A stretch of 64,000 nt of DNA from JAQVEM01 sp964595565. Its GTDB lineage: Bacteria > Actinomycetota > Humimicrobiia > Humimicrobiales > Humimicrobiaceae. Location: NCBI GenBank assembly GCA_964595565.1, contig CAZQQX010000001.1, positions 53,705 to 117,704 on the forward strand, given 5' to 3'. The position numbers and the translations under genes are program-made. The notes under the pieces are model-generated. The model was not told where the DNA came from. It worked only from the letters and a program-made list of their open reading frames with translations, and made no database searches. Shown one piece after another: positions 1 to 8,867 of the stretch (its first letter is position 1; every line of letters begins with the position of its first letter).

Positions 1-5
1 TAAAC

Positions 6-896
6 ATGAGTGCTAAAAATCTAAATGATATTGAGTGCTTTATGAGAATTCCACAAACATATTATCCTTTTCAGATAATAAATGATTATATACCCGATTA
101 TTCCGGTACCGGTGAATTGCTTGATAACAACTGGAATTTATTATTACATTTTAAATATGAAGATAGTCTTGCTCAAAATGAGAGCCTGACTGCATCCACA
201 ATAATAGACATAACTTCTTATGAATTTAAATATGAAAATATCAGGGGCAGTGTTCTGTCCTATGATAATGAAGACGAAGATTTCAAAAAATATACAATTG
301 ATGACTTATTTATAGATTCATACAGTACTGAAATCAGGCATGCTGCAGAATCATTAACCGCGAATGAAACAGATCAGGTTAAAAAAGCTGAAATTATTTA
401 TAATTTTGTAACTGGAACTTTAAGTTATAATTACGATAGAGCCGAAAATGAAGATTACCAGTTCTTTTACGCGTCTGAAATACTAAAAAGAAAAACTGGT
501 GTATGTTCTGATTACGCGATTCTTTTTACAGCACTGCTGAGGGCGTCAGGTATACCTTCAAGGCTTGTTGCCGGGATTCCTGTATATACAGCCTTATACG
601 AGAGAGAAAAAGAAATAAATATGGGCCATGCATGGGTTGAAATTAAGTTCCCCGGTTACGGATGGATTCCGGTTGATATCACGCCTGAAGCAAAATTTAT
701 GCACCCGAATTATTATTTGAATATTGCAATGGAAAAAGGCTCGGGTTACTTATACGAAAACAAAACAATGGACCCGGGAAGTTATTATTACGATGGATTT
801 CTGTTTTCCTGGGATGGCGATAAAATGCCCCTTACGGAACAGCAATTTAATTTCAGGGTAAGGGAACTTGATGTTGAAGATATAAAACTTGATTAA
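6..896 (+). CDS. Transglutaminase-like (papain-fold) domain protein, possibly 5'-truncated
   Basis: The C-terminal half is a transglutaminase-core domain. Cys167 lies in TGVCSDYAILFTALLRASG, His208 in GHAWVEIKF and Asp224 in IPVDITPE, giving the Cys-His-Asp triad of this superfamily. Bacterial members are usually proteases or peptide-crosslinking enzymes, often exported. The first 110 residues look like a beta-rich domain I cannot name. No signal peptide is seen, and the frame stays open to the window edge upstream of the ATG, so the real start and any membrane anchor may lie outside the window. Substrate unknown. Confidence 0.75.
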   Translation: MSAKNLNDIECFMRIPQTYYPFQIINDYIPDYSGTGELLDNNWNLLLHFKYEDSLAQNESLTASTIIDITSYEFKYENIRGSVLSYDNEDEDFKKYTIDDLFIDSYSTEIRHAAESLTANETDQVKKAEIIYNFVTGTLSYNYDRAENEDYQFFYASEILKRKTGVCSDYAILFTALLRASGIPSRLVAGIPVYTALYEREKEINMGHAWVEIKFPGYGWIPVDITPEAKFMHPNYYLNIAMEKGSGYLYENKTMDPGSYYYDGFLFSWDGDKMPLTEQQFNFRVRELDVEDIKLD

Positions 897-1027
897 CTAA
901 ATTCCGGATAGATAAAATCTGGCAGAAAAATGGGGCTTTATATTAATCTAAATTATTAAAAAGATTTATTTATAATTTTAATTTGTTATTATTAAAATAA
1001 GATTTTTAAAAAAATAAAATATAAATT

Positions 1028-2878
1028 ATGATTGGGGGAAAATTGGAAAAAAAGAATAATCTTGAAAAAATAGCAAAACTCATAAGATACTTTATTTTAA
1101 CTTCAACCACCAGGGCCGGATCCGGGCACCCGTCTTCTTCTCTGTCCGCTGTGGAGTTAATGACAGCCTTATTTTTTGATGATTTCTTTAAATTCAGGGT
1201 AAATGAACCGGACTATGTGAATAATGACAGGTTAATTTTTTCTAAAGGTCATGCATCCCCTCTATTGTATTCTTTATGGGCAGCTGCCGGTGCTGTAACC
1301 GAGGATGAAATTCTTACCCTCAGGAAATTTGGAAGCAAGTTTGAAGGGCACCCCACGCCTTTTTTCCCGTATTCTGAGGCAGCAACGGGTTCACTCGGCC
1401 AGGGTCTTTCTGTTGGGGTTGGCGTTTCAATAAATGCTAAATACATAGACAAATTACCTTATTATACATATGTACTGGTAGGGGACAGCGAGATGGCCGA
1501 AGGTTCACAGTGGGAAGCAATTCAGATTGCATCCTATTATAAACTTGACAATCTTGTGGGTATTTTAGATGTAAATAGATTGGGGCAGAGAGGCCAGACC
1601 ATGTATGGATGGGATACGGTGGCTTATGAAAAAAGGATTTCTTCTTTCGGATGGGAAACTATAAGAATAGATGGGCATGATTTTAAAGAGATTTCAGCTG
1701 CTTATAAGTATGCCCTTAAAGTTAAAGGAAAACCCACTATGATAATAGCAAAAACAATAAAGGGTAAAGGAGTAAGCCTTATTGAAGATAAAGATGGATG
1801 GCATGGTAGACCACTCCCCCAGGATAAACTTGAAAAAACATTAAATGAGTTAGGGAGCATTGACAGGGATGTAAAGGGTATTATAGCAGAACCGGCACAA
1901 TGTGAAGGGAACAGAGAAAAAATAAAAAATTACACCGGAATTGATATAGGCAGGGACAGTATGTCAACCAGGAAAGCTTACGGAATCGGTCTGGTAAATA
2001 TTTTTAAAAAGTTCTCCGATATAGTTGTTCTGGATGCTGAAGTTAGTAACTCAACTTATTCTGAAATATTTAAAGAAAAATTTCCGGATAGATTTTTTGA
2101 AATGTATATAGCCGAACAGAATATGATAGGTACTGCAATTGGGCTATCAACAAGGGGTAAAATCCCATTTGTATCAACATTTGCAGCCTTTTTGACCAGA
2201 GCCGCTGACCAGATAAGAATGAGCGGGTACTCAAATACCAATATAAAATTTATTGGCTCACATTCAGGGGTATCAATTGGTGAAGACGGACCATCACAGA
2301 TGGGTCTGGAAGATATTGCACTATTCAGGGCTCAACTTAATAGCGTTGTGCTGTATCCGGCAGATGCAGTATCCACAGAAAAATTATTAGAAAGAGCGGC
2401 AGAACACTATGGTAACGTATATATAAGAACAACCAGAATGGATACCCCTGTTATTTATAACAGCACAGAGGATTTTAAAATTGGTGGAAGTAAAGTATTA
2501 AAAGAAAGCAGAAATGACGTTGCCACTATATGTGCCGGGGGAATAACACTGCACGAGGCACTTAAAGCTTATGAGGAATTAAAAAAAGAGAATATATTAA
2601 TAAGAGTGATTGATATTTACAGTATTAAACCAATAGATGAGAAGGTGATTATAAAAGCGCAGGAAGAAACAGGGTTGATAATAACTGTTGAAGACCATTA
2701 CCAGGGAGGAGGTCTGGGTGAAGCGGTAAAAAGCGCTTCATCAGAAAAGAGCCCGGTTCATATTCTTGCTGTAAGAAAAATACCAAGAAGTGGAAAGCCA
2801 TATGAATTACTTGATTTTGAAGAAATATCAAGCAAGGCAATAATAAATAAAGTAAAAGAAATAAAATTTAAAAAATAA
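1028..2878 (+). CDS. tkt: Transketolase (full-length)
   Basis: Thiamine diphosphate enzyme that moves two-carbon ketol units between sugar phosphates in the non-oxidative pentose phosphate pathway. The N-terminal TPP domain has GSGHPSSSLSAVEL (about residues 31-44) and the TPP/Mg motif GDSEMAEG (152-159). The central pyrimidine domain and C-terminal domain follow, so both halves that are split in some anaerobes are fused here (616 aa). The ATG at 1028 has no good ribosome site. A TTG at 1043 preceded by ATTGGGGGA is an alternative start five codons later. Transaldolase follows directly, supporting one pathway operon. Confidence 0.93.
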   Translation: MIGGKLEKKNNLEKIAKLIRYFILTSTTRAGSGHPSSSLSAVELMTALFFDDFFKFRVNEPDYVNNDRLIFSKGHASPLLYSLWAAAGAVTEDEILTLRKFGSKFEGHPTPFFPYSEAATGSLGQGLSVGVGVSINAKYIDKLPYYTYVLVGDSEMAEGSQWEAIQIASYYKLDNLVGILDVNRLGQRGQTMYGWDTVAYEKRISSFGWETIRIDGHDFKEISAAYKYALKVKGKPTMIIAKTIKGKGVSLIEDKDGWHGRPLPQDKLEKTLNELGSIDRDVKGIIAEPAQCEGNREKIKNYTGIDIGRDSMSTRKAYGIGLVNIFKKFSDIVVLDAEVSNSTYSEIFKEKFPDRFFEMYIAEQNMIGTAIGLSTRGKIPFVSTFAAFLTRAADQIRMSGYSNTNIKFIGSHSGVSIGEDGPSQMGLEDIALFRAQLNSVVLYPADAVSTEKLLERAAEHYGNVYIRTTRMDTPVIYNSTEDFKIGGSKVLKESRNDVATICAGGITLHEALKAYEELKKENILIRVIDIYSIKPIDEKVIIKAQEETGLIITVEDHYQGGGLGEAVKSASSEKSPVHILAVRKIPRSGKPYELLDFEEISSKAIINKVKEIKFKK

Positions 2879-2890
2879 AAATAATTTAGT

Positions 2891-2896
2891 AGGAGG
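2891..2896 (+). promoter_or_regulatory. Shine-Dalgarno site that decides the transaldolase start
   Basis: AGGAGG sits nine bases before the ATT at 2906. The only nearby ATG (2898) begins two bases after this site, too close for normal initiation, and opens a 15-codon out-of-frame ORF. The spacing therefore points to the ATT as the start of transaldolase. The same AGGAGGT-plus-about-nine layout precedes the TTG start at 18616. Confidence 0.6.
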
Positions 2897-2905
2897 TATG
2901 TTAAG

Positions 2906-3739
2906 ATTAAAATTTTCATTGATTCGGGAAAAATTGAAGAAATAAAGAGAGCTAAATCTTATGGATTGCTGGATGGAGTCACAACTAACCCATCATTAAT
3001 AAAAAAAGCTGTAGAGGCCGAAAAAACCAGTGGCAATGCTGTTAATATGGAAAATTATATTAAAGAAATGCTGACAGTTGCACGTGGACTTCCGGTAAGT
3101 CTTGAGGTAATAAGTACAGGTTTTAAAGAAATGGTTGAGGAAGGTAAGAAAATTTATAAAATCTTTAACCCTGTGGGTGGGAATGTATACGTAAAAATTC
3201 CTGTAAGTCCTTCTTTTGAAGAAGGCAGTGAAAACAGTTTTGATGGGATAAAGGCAATAAAAGAATTATCAGAGTCCGGAATTCCTGTAAATTGCACCCT
3301 TGTTTTTACTCCCGAGCAGGCAATGTTAGCTGCAAAAGCAGGTGCTAAATTTGTAAGCCCATTTGCTGGCAGAGTTGATGATTTTATCAGGTCCCGGAAT
3401 AATATTCAATTCACAAAGTCAGATTATTTCTTTTATTACGGCATGGAAAAAAATGAAAGACTTCTGGAAGATAATGGTATTGTTTCAGGTATTGATCTTG
3501 TTGAACAGATAGTAACAGTTTTTAGAAATTATGACATAAAAGATACAAAAGTCCTGGCAGCAAGTATCCGGAACCCGAGACAGCTTAGGGAAGCTGCGCT
3601 TGTTGGAGCAGATATAGCCACTATTCCCATGGATGTAATGGAAAAAACAGTTACACATTATAAAACCATGGAAGGAATGAAAAAATTTGTTGAGGACGTA
3701 ATTACAGAATATTCAGGACTGTTAAAAAATAGCCTGTGA
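2906..3739 (+). CDS. tal: Transaldolase (TalC/MipB class), apparent ATT start
   Basis: Schiff-base aldolase that transfers dihydroxyacetone units between sugar phosphates. The N-terminus reads KIFIDSGKIEEIKRAKSYG then LLDGVTTNPSLI, the usual family opening, but no ATG, GTG or TTG precedes it in frame; the first usable codon is ATT 2906. A TTG at 2966 would remove the first beta strand and is unlikely. The catalytic Lys is in VYVKIPVSP. Length is about 277 aa against about 215 for short TalC proteins; extra sequence lies around VDDFIRSRNN to DNGIVSG. It follows transketolase by 27 bases. The family call is firm; the start is inferred. Confidence 0.88.
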   Translation: MKIFIDSGKIEEIKRAKSYGLLDGVTTNPSLIKKAVEAEKTSGNAVNMENYIKEMLTVARGLPVSLEVISTGFKEMVEEGKKIYKIFNPVGGNVYVKIPVSPSFEEGSENSFDGIKAIKELSESGIPVNCTLVFTPEQAMLAAKAGAKFVSPFAGRVDDFIRSRNNIQFTKSDYFFYYGMEKNERLLEDNGIVSGIDLVEQIVTVFRNYDIKDTKVLAASIRNPRQLREAALVGADIATIPMDVMEKTVTHYKTMEGMKKFVEDVITEYSGLLKNSL

Positions 3740-3891
3740 GCCGCAGTAAAATATTTATAAAAATATTGCAATAATTGTTAAAGTTATGGTAGCATAATAT
3801 ATTAATATTTTTATAATAATAATAAGCAATAATTAAAATAATATTATAAGCATAAAATTATGTAATAATATAGTAAGTAAATTATATAGTA

Positions 3892-6486
3892 ATGAGTTTA
3901 GATTATTCTTTATACATAATATTGCTAGCTGCGGGAATTATAGTATCAGTTTTATTTTCTGTTTTACTGATAAGAAATAGGAATATAGATACCTTAAGTT
4001 ACGAATTACTGGTAATTACTGGTTGCATATTATGGATTATTGCAGAAATTCATATTGTTTTAAATCCTTCATTTTATCCGAAATCTATATGGAATATACT
4101 AAAATATTCTACTGTAACTATTATCCCTGTATCTTATTTATTGACCATAATAAATAAGACAAATTACAGGAGCTGGATTACACTTAAAAGAACTATAATA
4201 TTATTTACAATACCTGTTTTAACTATTTTTTTTATAGCGACCAATAACTTTCACTATTTATTCTGGAGAAATTTAGCATTGCAGGAAACCAGCAGAGTTA
4301 ACTTACTGGTATGTGAGGCCGGTATTTTATTCCCAGTGTGGGTAATTTTTTTGTATATAATTATGTTTTTGACTTACTTTTTTATACTCCGGATAATGAT
4401 AAAAAAAATGGGCTTTCTGAACCTGAACACATTGAGGGTAGCACTCGTACTGTTAATCCCGTTTGCTACCCATTTACTTTATATTATGAGAGTAAAGCCT
4501 TTTGATGTTTTTGATATAACATCAGTGGCACTAACCGCAAGTATATTATTAATAATATTTAGATTTACAAGGTGGGGGATATTTGATTTTTTACCAATTG
4601 CTAAGGATATAATAATAGATGACATAAAAGATAACATTGTTGTTATTGATAATAAAAATTGTATTTTATACCTCAATAAATCAGCAATAGACCTGTTTAA
4701 ATTAAAGAATAAAAATAACAGAGGAAAAAATATAAATAGAATGCTTCCTGCTTATTCTAAATATTTTGATAATATTGATTATTCTGATTCCAGAATAAAT
4801 AAAAATATAATTATTTTTAAAAATAAAATTAAGCGGTATTTTAAAATGACCGTTTATAATATTAACTGCAGCATTTCAAAAACGCCGTGCAGGATAATCA
4901 TACTTTATGATATTACAGAACAGAAAAGAATCAATAAATCATTAAACCACAGAATAAAGTTTGAAAACCTTATAACGAAATTATCAACAAATTTTATAAA
5001 AATTCTATCATCTGAAATTGATAATGAAATCAGAAACACTCTTAAAAAAGTAGGGGAATTTACGGGGGCCGACAGAAGTTATATCTATATTTTTAATGAC
5101 AGAAAAAGCAGGGCTTTTAGAACTTATGAATGGTGCGGCAAAAATACCGTGCCAAAACCCGGTGTGATAGAAATAAAAATATTTAAAAAATACTCATTAT
5201 GGTGGATGGAAAAAATAAATAATTTTGACAGTGTAAACATACAGGATACTTCAGAAGTTAAGCTTAAAATAAAAGAAGAAAAAGAGATAATAAAACCTTC
5301 CGGGGTTAAATCGATATTAATTCTTCCTCTTATTCACAACAGTAATATTAAAGGATTTCTTGGATTTGAATCAATAAAAAATATAAAAAGGTGGACGAAC
5401 AATGATATAACTCTTCTGAAACTGCTGGCAGAAATTCTGGCAAGTGTTCTGGAACACGAAAAAACAGAAGAAGAAATTAAAATATTATCCCTGAGGGATA
5501 AGTTGACCGGTCTGTACAGTAGGAGTTATTTTGAGGAAGAGCTGAAAAGGCTCGATACAAAAAGGCAGCTCCCTTTAAGTTTTATAATAGGAGATGTTAA
5601 TGGGTTAAAACTCATAAATGATGCATTCGGTCCAAAGGAAGGTGACAGGCTATTGATAAAAATGGCCGGTACAATAAAGAAATGCTGCAGAAAAGAAGAT
5701 ATAATATCCAGGTGGGGAGGTGATGAGTTTTCAATTTTACTTCCCAAAACCAGTGATAAGGATTCCGAGGAAATATTAAATAGAATAAGAAAGACATGCG
5801 CTGGAACAAAAAATAAAAAAGTACCGGTGAGTATCTCCCTCGGAACGGCTACCAAAAAAACTTATAAAACCAGTATAGTGCCTGTAATAAAAGAAGCAGA
5901 AGATAGCATGTACCGGAGAAAACTGCTTGAAAGAAATAGTATTTCAAGTTCAATAATTTCATCACTTGAAAGAACCCTCCGGGAAAAAAGTTATGAAACT
6001 GAAGAGCATGCCTTAAGAATGAAAGACCTGGCAATAAGATTGGGCCGTTCAATTAATCTAAAGGAAAATAAATTGACTGAGCTATCTTTACTCTCAACTC
6101 TACATGATATTGGAAAAATTGCTATAACTGACGAAATTTTATTAAAAAAAGGAAAACTAAATGATGAAGAGTGGAAAATAATAAAAAAACACCCTGAAAT
6201 AGGGTATAATATCTGTAAATCTTCACCACAGCTTATTTCTGTGGCAGAAGCGGTATTGTGCCATCATGAATGGTGGAACGGAACAGGTTATCCCAAAGGG
6301 TTAAAAGAGAAAGAAATTCCTCTTAATTCAAGAATAATTTCAATAGTGGACGCTTATGATGTAATGACACACGACAGGTCATATAAAAAAGCCATAAGCA
6401 GAGATGACGCTATAGCAGAATTGAAAAGATGTGTCGGGACTCAGTTTGACCCTGAACTGGTAGAAATGTTTATAAATGTTTTATAA
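3892..6486 (+). CDS. Membrane PAS-GAF-GGDEF-HD-GYP cyclic-di-GMP signalling protein
   Basis: An 864-residue sensor with all modules of c-di-GMP turnover. Residues 1-230 contain about seven hydrophobic helices like the 7TM sensor of histidine kinases. A PAS-like domain (about 240-345) and a GAF domain (about 365-530) follow. The GGDEF domain has an intact RWGGDEF (about 607-613) and an inhibitory RxxD site (RKED) five residues upstream. The HD-GYP domain has LHDIGK (about 738) and HHEWWNGTGYP (about 790). Both synthesis and hydrolysis therefore look possible, with the switch set by the sensors. No clear Shine-Dalgarno site precedes the ATG. Ligand unknown. Confidence 0.88.
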   Translation: MSLDYSLYIILLAAGIIVSVLFSVLLIRNRNIDTLSYELLVITGCILWIIAEIHIVLNPSFYPKSIWNILKYSTVTIIPVSYLLTIINKTNYRSWITLKRTIILFTIPVLTIFFIATNNFHYLFWRNLALQETSRVNLLVCEAGILFPVWVIFLYIIMFLTYFFILRIMIKKMGFLNLNTLRVALVLLIPFATHLLYIMRVKPFDVFDITSVALTASILLIIFRFTRWGIFDFLPIAKDIIIDDIKDNIVVIDNKNCILYLNKSAIDLFKLKNKNNRGKNINRMLPAYSKYFDNIDYSDSRINKNIIIFKNKIKRYFKMTVYNINCSISKTPCRIIILYDITEQKRINKSLNHRIKFENLITKLSTNFIKILSSEIDNEIRNTLKKVGEFTGADRSYIYIFNDRKSRAFRTYEWCGKNTVPKPGVIEIKIFKKYSLWWMEKINNFDSVNIQDTSEVKLKIKEEKEIIKPSGVKSILILPLIHNSNIKGFLGFESIKNIKRWTNNDITLLKLLAEILASVLEHEKTEEEIKILSLRDKLTGLYSRSYFEEELKRLDTKRQLPLSFIIGDVNGLKLINDAFGPKEGDRLLIKMAGTIKKCCRKEDIISRWGGDEFSILLPKTSDKDSEEILNRIRKTCAGTKNKKVPVSISLGTATKKTYKTSIVPVIKEAEDSMYRRKLLERNSISSSIISSLERTLREKSYETEEHALRMKDLAIRLGRSINLKENKLTELSLLSTLHDIGKIAITDEILLKKGKLNDEEWKIIKKHPEIGYNICKSSPQLISVAEAVLCHHEWWNGTGYPKGLKEKEIPLNSRIISIVDAYDVMTHDRSYKKAISRDDAIAELKRCVGTQFDPELVEMFINVL

Positions 6487-6528
6487 TAATTATTATCAAA
6501 TATAAACATTTAAATAAAAAAAATTTAT

Positions 6529-7266
6529 ATGAATAATATACTCCTGGATGTTTCTTACATAATATCAATTATAATAGAAGTAGTATTACCTTTTGTTCTT
6601 GGCTTTTTTATCTGGAAGAAATACAGGGTTTCATGGTCAATATTTTTTCTGGGAATGGTATTCTTTTTAATATCTCTTACAAGATTGCCTCTAAACAATT
6701 ATATTAATTCATTAATCCTGGATAATTTTGTAGGAGACACGGCTGTAATGCTTGCAGGTCTATTTATGTCATTAACCGCAGGTTTATTTGAAGAAGGGGT
6801 AAGAATAATAGTATTTGGTTTGATTATAAAACAAAAAAATTACCAGAAAGGAATCATGTACGGAATTGGTCATGGTGGGGGTGAATCAGCAATCCTGGTC
6901 GGTATGTCACTTCTGGCGAGCTTTTTAGCCTATAAATTTTTTCCTGGTTCCCTGCCCGGTTCTACACTGGCACAACTTACAAATATTGACTGGTATATGC
7001 CTTTAATTGGAGCTCTGGAAAGAATCTTTGCTATTTTTATCCAGATTTCATTATCAGTCCTGGTTATAAACGCTTTTATAAGAAGAAAAAAATACTTTAT
7101 ATTGATAGCAATATCATATCATGTACTGGTGGATTTTGTTTCTGTTTACACCAATTATATATACGGGGTTATAACGGCTGAAATATTGATACTTATTTTT
7201 GCAGTTATAAGTATAATAATAATTTATGTTCTAAAACCAAAAAAAGAAAAACAGACAACAGGCTAA
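6529..7266 (+). CDS. YhfC-family membrane protein, putative glutamic intramembrane protease
   Basis: A 245-aa protein with about six or seven hydrophobic helices. Conserved motifs are FEEGVRIIVFGLIIK (about 84-98), GIGHGGGESAILVG (about 112-125) and HVLVDF near the C-terminus. This EE...GHGG.E...H layout is typical of YhfC/PrsW-type membrane glutamic peptidases. It starts 42 bases after the c-di-GMP protein and may be co-transcribed with it. Substrate unknown; the protease role rests on family resemblance only. Confidence 0.7.
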   Translation: MNNILLDVSYIISIIIEVVLPFVLGFFIWKKYRVSWSIFFLGMVFFLISLTRLPLNNYINSLILDNFVGDTAVMLAGLFMSLTAGLFEEGVRIIVFGLIIKQKNYQKGIMYGIGHGGGESAILVGMSLLASFLAYKFFPGSLPGSTLAQLTNIDWYMPLIGALERIFAIFIQISLSVLVINAFIRRKKYFILIAISYHVLVDFVSVYTNYIYGVITAEILILIFAVISIIIIYVLKPKKEKQTTG

Positions 7267-7304
7267 TAACAGCTCATTAATTATCAGGTATTTCATTAAA
7301 CAGG

Positions 7305-7369
7305 TAAATAAAAACCCCGAGTTATCTTTCATCATAGCAAGCGCCTTAGACTACTTAACATCTCGGGGT
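7305..7369 (-). terminator. Intrinsic terminator of the minus-strand RNA
   Basis: On the minus strand ACCCCGAG (7369-7362) pairs perfectly with CTCGGGGT (7321-7314) and is followed by TTTTTATTT. The 40-base loop is long for a terminator and may fold further. G+C in the stem is far above the surroundings. Confidence 0.7.
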
Positions 7370-7475
7370 CATCCTCAGAACTTTTCTCAGGGACTTTTCA
7401 AATTATTAACCTGTAATTAAATTCTTTCAAATTTAATCTCAAGTTATTTCTGAAAGTTGCCTCCTGTTCTGAGAT
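7309..7475 (-). ncRNA. Candidate standalone small RNA, about 167 nt
   Basis: A consensus-like promoter (7482-7510) would start transcription near 7475 and the terminator ends it near 7309. The RNA begins with CUCAGAAC (7473-7466), which pairs perfectly with GUUCUGAG (7381-7374), enclosing about 85 bases that contain further short helices. No start codon with a ribosome site opens a useful ORF. It lies tail-to-tail with the YhfC gene and back-to-back with tyrA, so it is not a leader of either. I could not match it to a named family. A 6S-like RNA is possible by size and long closing helix, but is only a guess. Confidence 0.55.
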
Positions 7476-7481
7476 ATAAAA

Positions 7482-7510
7482 AAGATACCAAAATAAAAAA
7501 ATGTTGTCAA
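7482..7510 (-). promoter_or_regulatory. Sigma-70-type promoter for the minus-strand RNA
   Basis: On the minus strand TTGACA (7510-7505) and TATCTT (7487-7482) are separated by exactly 17 bases. A perfect -35 box with optimal spacing directly upstream of the structured segment makes this one of the best promoters in the window. Confidence 0.65.
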
Positions 7511-7743
7511 TAGATTGGATATAAAATTTTATAAAATTTTGAAAAAATATTTTATTTTATAAATATATTTAATTTTTATGCTTAATAAATTTGAAATCTA
7601 TAGTAAAATAATAAAAATAACTAAAAATAAAATTTTAATTTTTAAGTTATTATTCACAAATTGTATTAATTTTAATATATTATTGGGATATTTTTAAATA
7701 ATTTATGTAAACATCAGTATTATAATTTTAATAACGTTTAAAA

Positions 7744-8865
7744 ATGAAAAATATTAAAAAAATAGCAGTAATAGGACTCGGCCTCATAGGTGGCTCACTG
7801 GCCTTATCTTTAAAAAGCGTCAATAAAGATTTTGTTATAAGCGGTTATGACATTAAAGGGGAGTCAATGAATATAGCCAGATATAGAAATATAATTGATA
7901 TTATCGCCGGAAGCTATAAAGAAGCAGTCAATAATGCAGAACTTATAATAATAGCAACACCTATCAGTAATATAGTTGAAGTGATGAATAATATAAAAAA
8001 TTATTTGAAAAAGGGAGCAATTGTTACTGATGTCGGGAGCGCAAAAGAAAAGATAGTAAGTAAAGCCAGTGAGATATTGCCGGAAGACGTGGTTTTTATA
8101 GGTGGTCATCCAATGGCCGGTTCGGAAAATGAAGGCATTCTGAGTGCCACCGGGGATTTATTTAAAAATGTATTTTATATCCTTACTCCTACGGATACTA
8201 CCATATCAGAGGCTCTGGTTACATTGCATTCAATCCTTACTAAAATCGGTGCAAAAGTAATCTCTATAGACCCGAAAGAGCACGATGAAAATGTTGCTTT
8301 GATCAGCCACCTCCCACATGTCCTTTCAACAAACCTGGTTAATATGATAGATGATAAACAGGAAAACATGAAAAATCTGTTTAAATTATGTGCCGGTGGT
8401 TTTAGAGATATGACAAGAATCGCAGCGGCAAATATAAAGATGTGGCTCGATATAAGCCTGGAAAATAAAGACAAACTTATAAAATCTATAGAAGACTATA
8501 CAGAATATTTAAAGGAATTCAGAGATTACCTTAAGAATAATGATTCAGAATCAATAAAAAATCATTATCTTAAAGCTCAAAAAGCGAGGATCAACCTGCC
8601 AAAATATATAGAAAAAGACATATCAAATCTCTATGAGCTAAGAGTGTCCATAGCTGACAAAGCGGGAGTTTTAAGTGAAATAACAAGAGCTATAAGTTCA
8701 CACGGTATTAATATCGAGGATATTTCCATTTTTCATTCAACAGAATTTAGCAGCGGTGGAATACTTAAAATTCTGGTTCAGGGTGAAGATGCGGGGCAGA
8801 TATCTAAAGATGCAATAGAAAAAGAAGGTTATGAAGTTAGTGTAAAAAAGGTTCTTGGCGAGTAA
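7744..8865 (+). CDS. tyrA: Prephenate dehydrogenase with C-terminal ACT domain
   Basis: NAD(P)-dependent oxidative decarboxylation of prephenate to 4-hydroxyphenylpyruvate in tyrosine synthesis. The N-terminal Rossmann motif is VIGLGLIGGSLAL (about 10-22), and GGHPMAGSE near residue 120 is the prephenate-binding signature. An ACT domain (about 295-373, YELRVSIADKAGVL onward) suggests allosteric control, probably by tyrosine. No chorismate mutase domain is fused. It is the first gene of the tyrA-aroA-cmk-plsC-ispH-DUF512-der-gpsA run; aroA starts two bases after the stop. Confidence 0.93.
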   Translation: MKNIKKIAVIGLGLIGGSLALSLKSVNKDFVISGYDIKGESMNIARYRNIIDIIAGSYKEAVNNAELIIIATPISNIVEVMNNIKNYLKKGAIVTDVGSAKEKIVSKASEILPEDVVFIGGHPMAGSENEGILSATGDLFKNVFYILTPTDTTISEALVTLHSILTKIGAKVISIDPKEHDENVALISHLPHVLSTNLVNMIDDKQENMKNLFKLCAGGFRDMTRIAAANIKMWLDISLENKDKLIKSIEDYTEYLKEFRDYLKNNDSESIKNHYLKAQKARINLPKYIEKDISNLYELRVSIADKAGVLSEITRAISSHGINIEDISIFHSTEFSSGGILKILVQGEDAGQISKDAIEKEGYEVSVKKVLGE

Positions 8866-8867
8866 AA

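Larger units (their letters stand above)
7267..7743. other. Intergenic region holding a minus-strand RNA candidate
   Basis: A 477-base gap between the YhfC-like gene and tyrA. Positions 7305-7510 hold a minus-strand transcription unit with no protein (described separately). The remainder, 7511-7743, is very AT-rich, and no ORF or clear structured element is visible. The tyrA promoter is presumably in the last 150 bases, but I cannot assign it. Confidence 0.7.

Noticed and set aside
2898..2945. ATG-led 15-codon ORF as leader peptide or programmed -1 frameshift into transaldolase
   Set aside because: The AGGAGG is only one base from the ATG, and the A/T run (AAAATTTT) is not a standard slippery heptamer. 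The ATT start explains the layout more simply.
3740..3891. Cyclic-di-GMP riboswitch before the GGDEF/HD-GYP gene
   Set aside because: The gap is almost pure A/T without the conserved GEMM core; no structure supports it.
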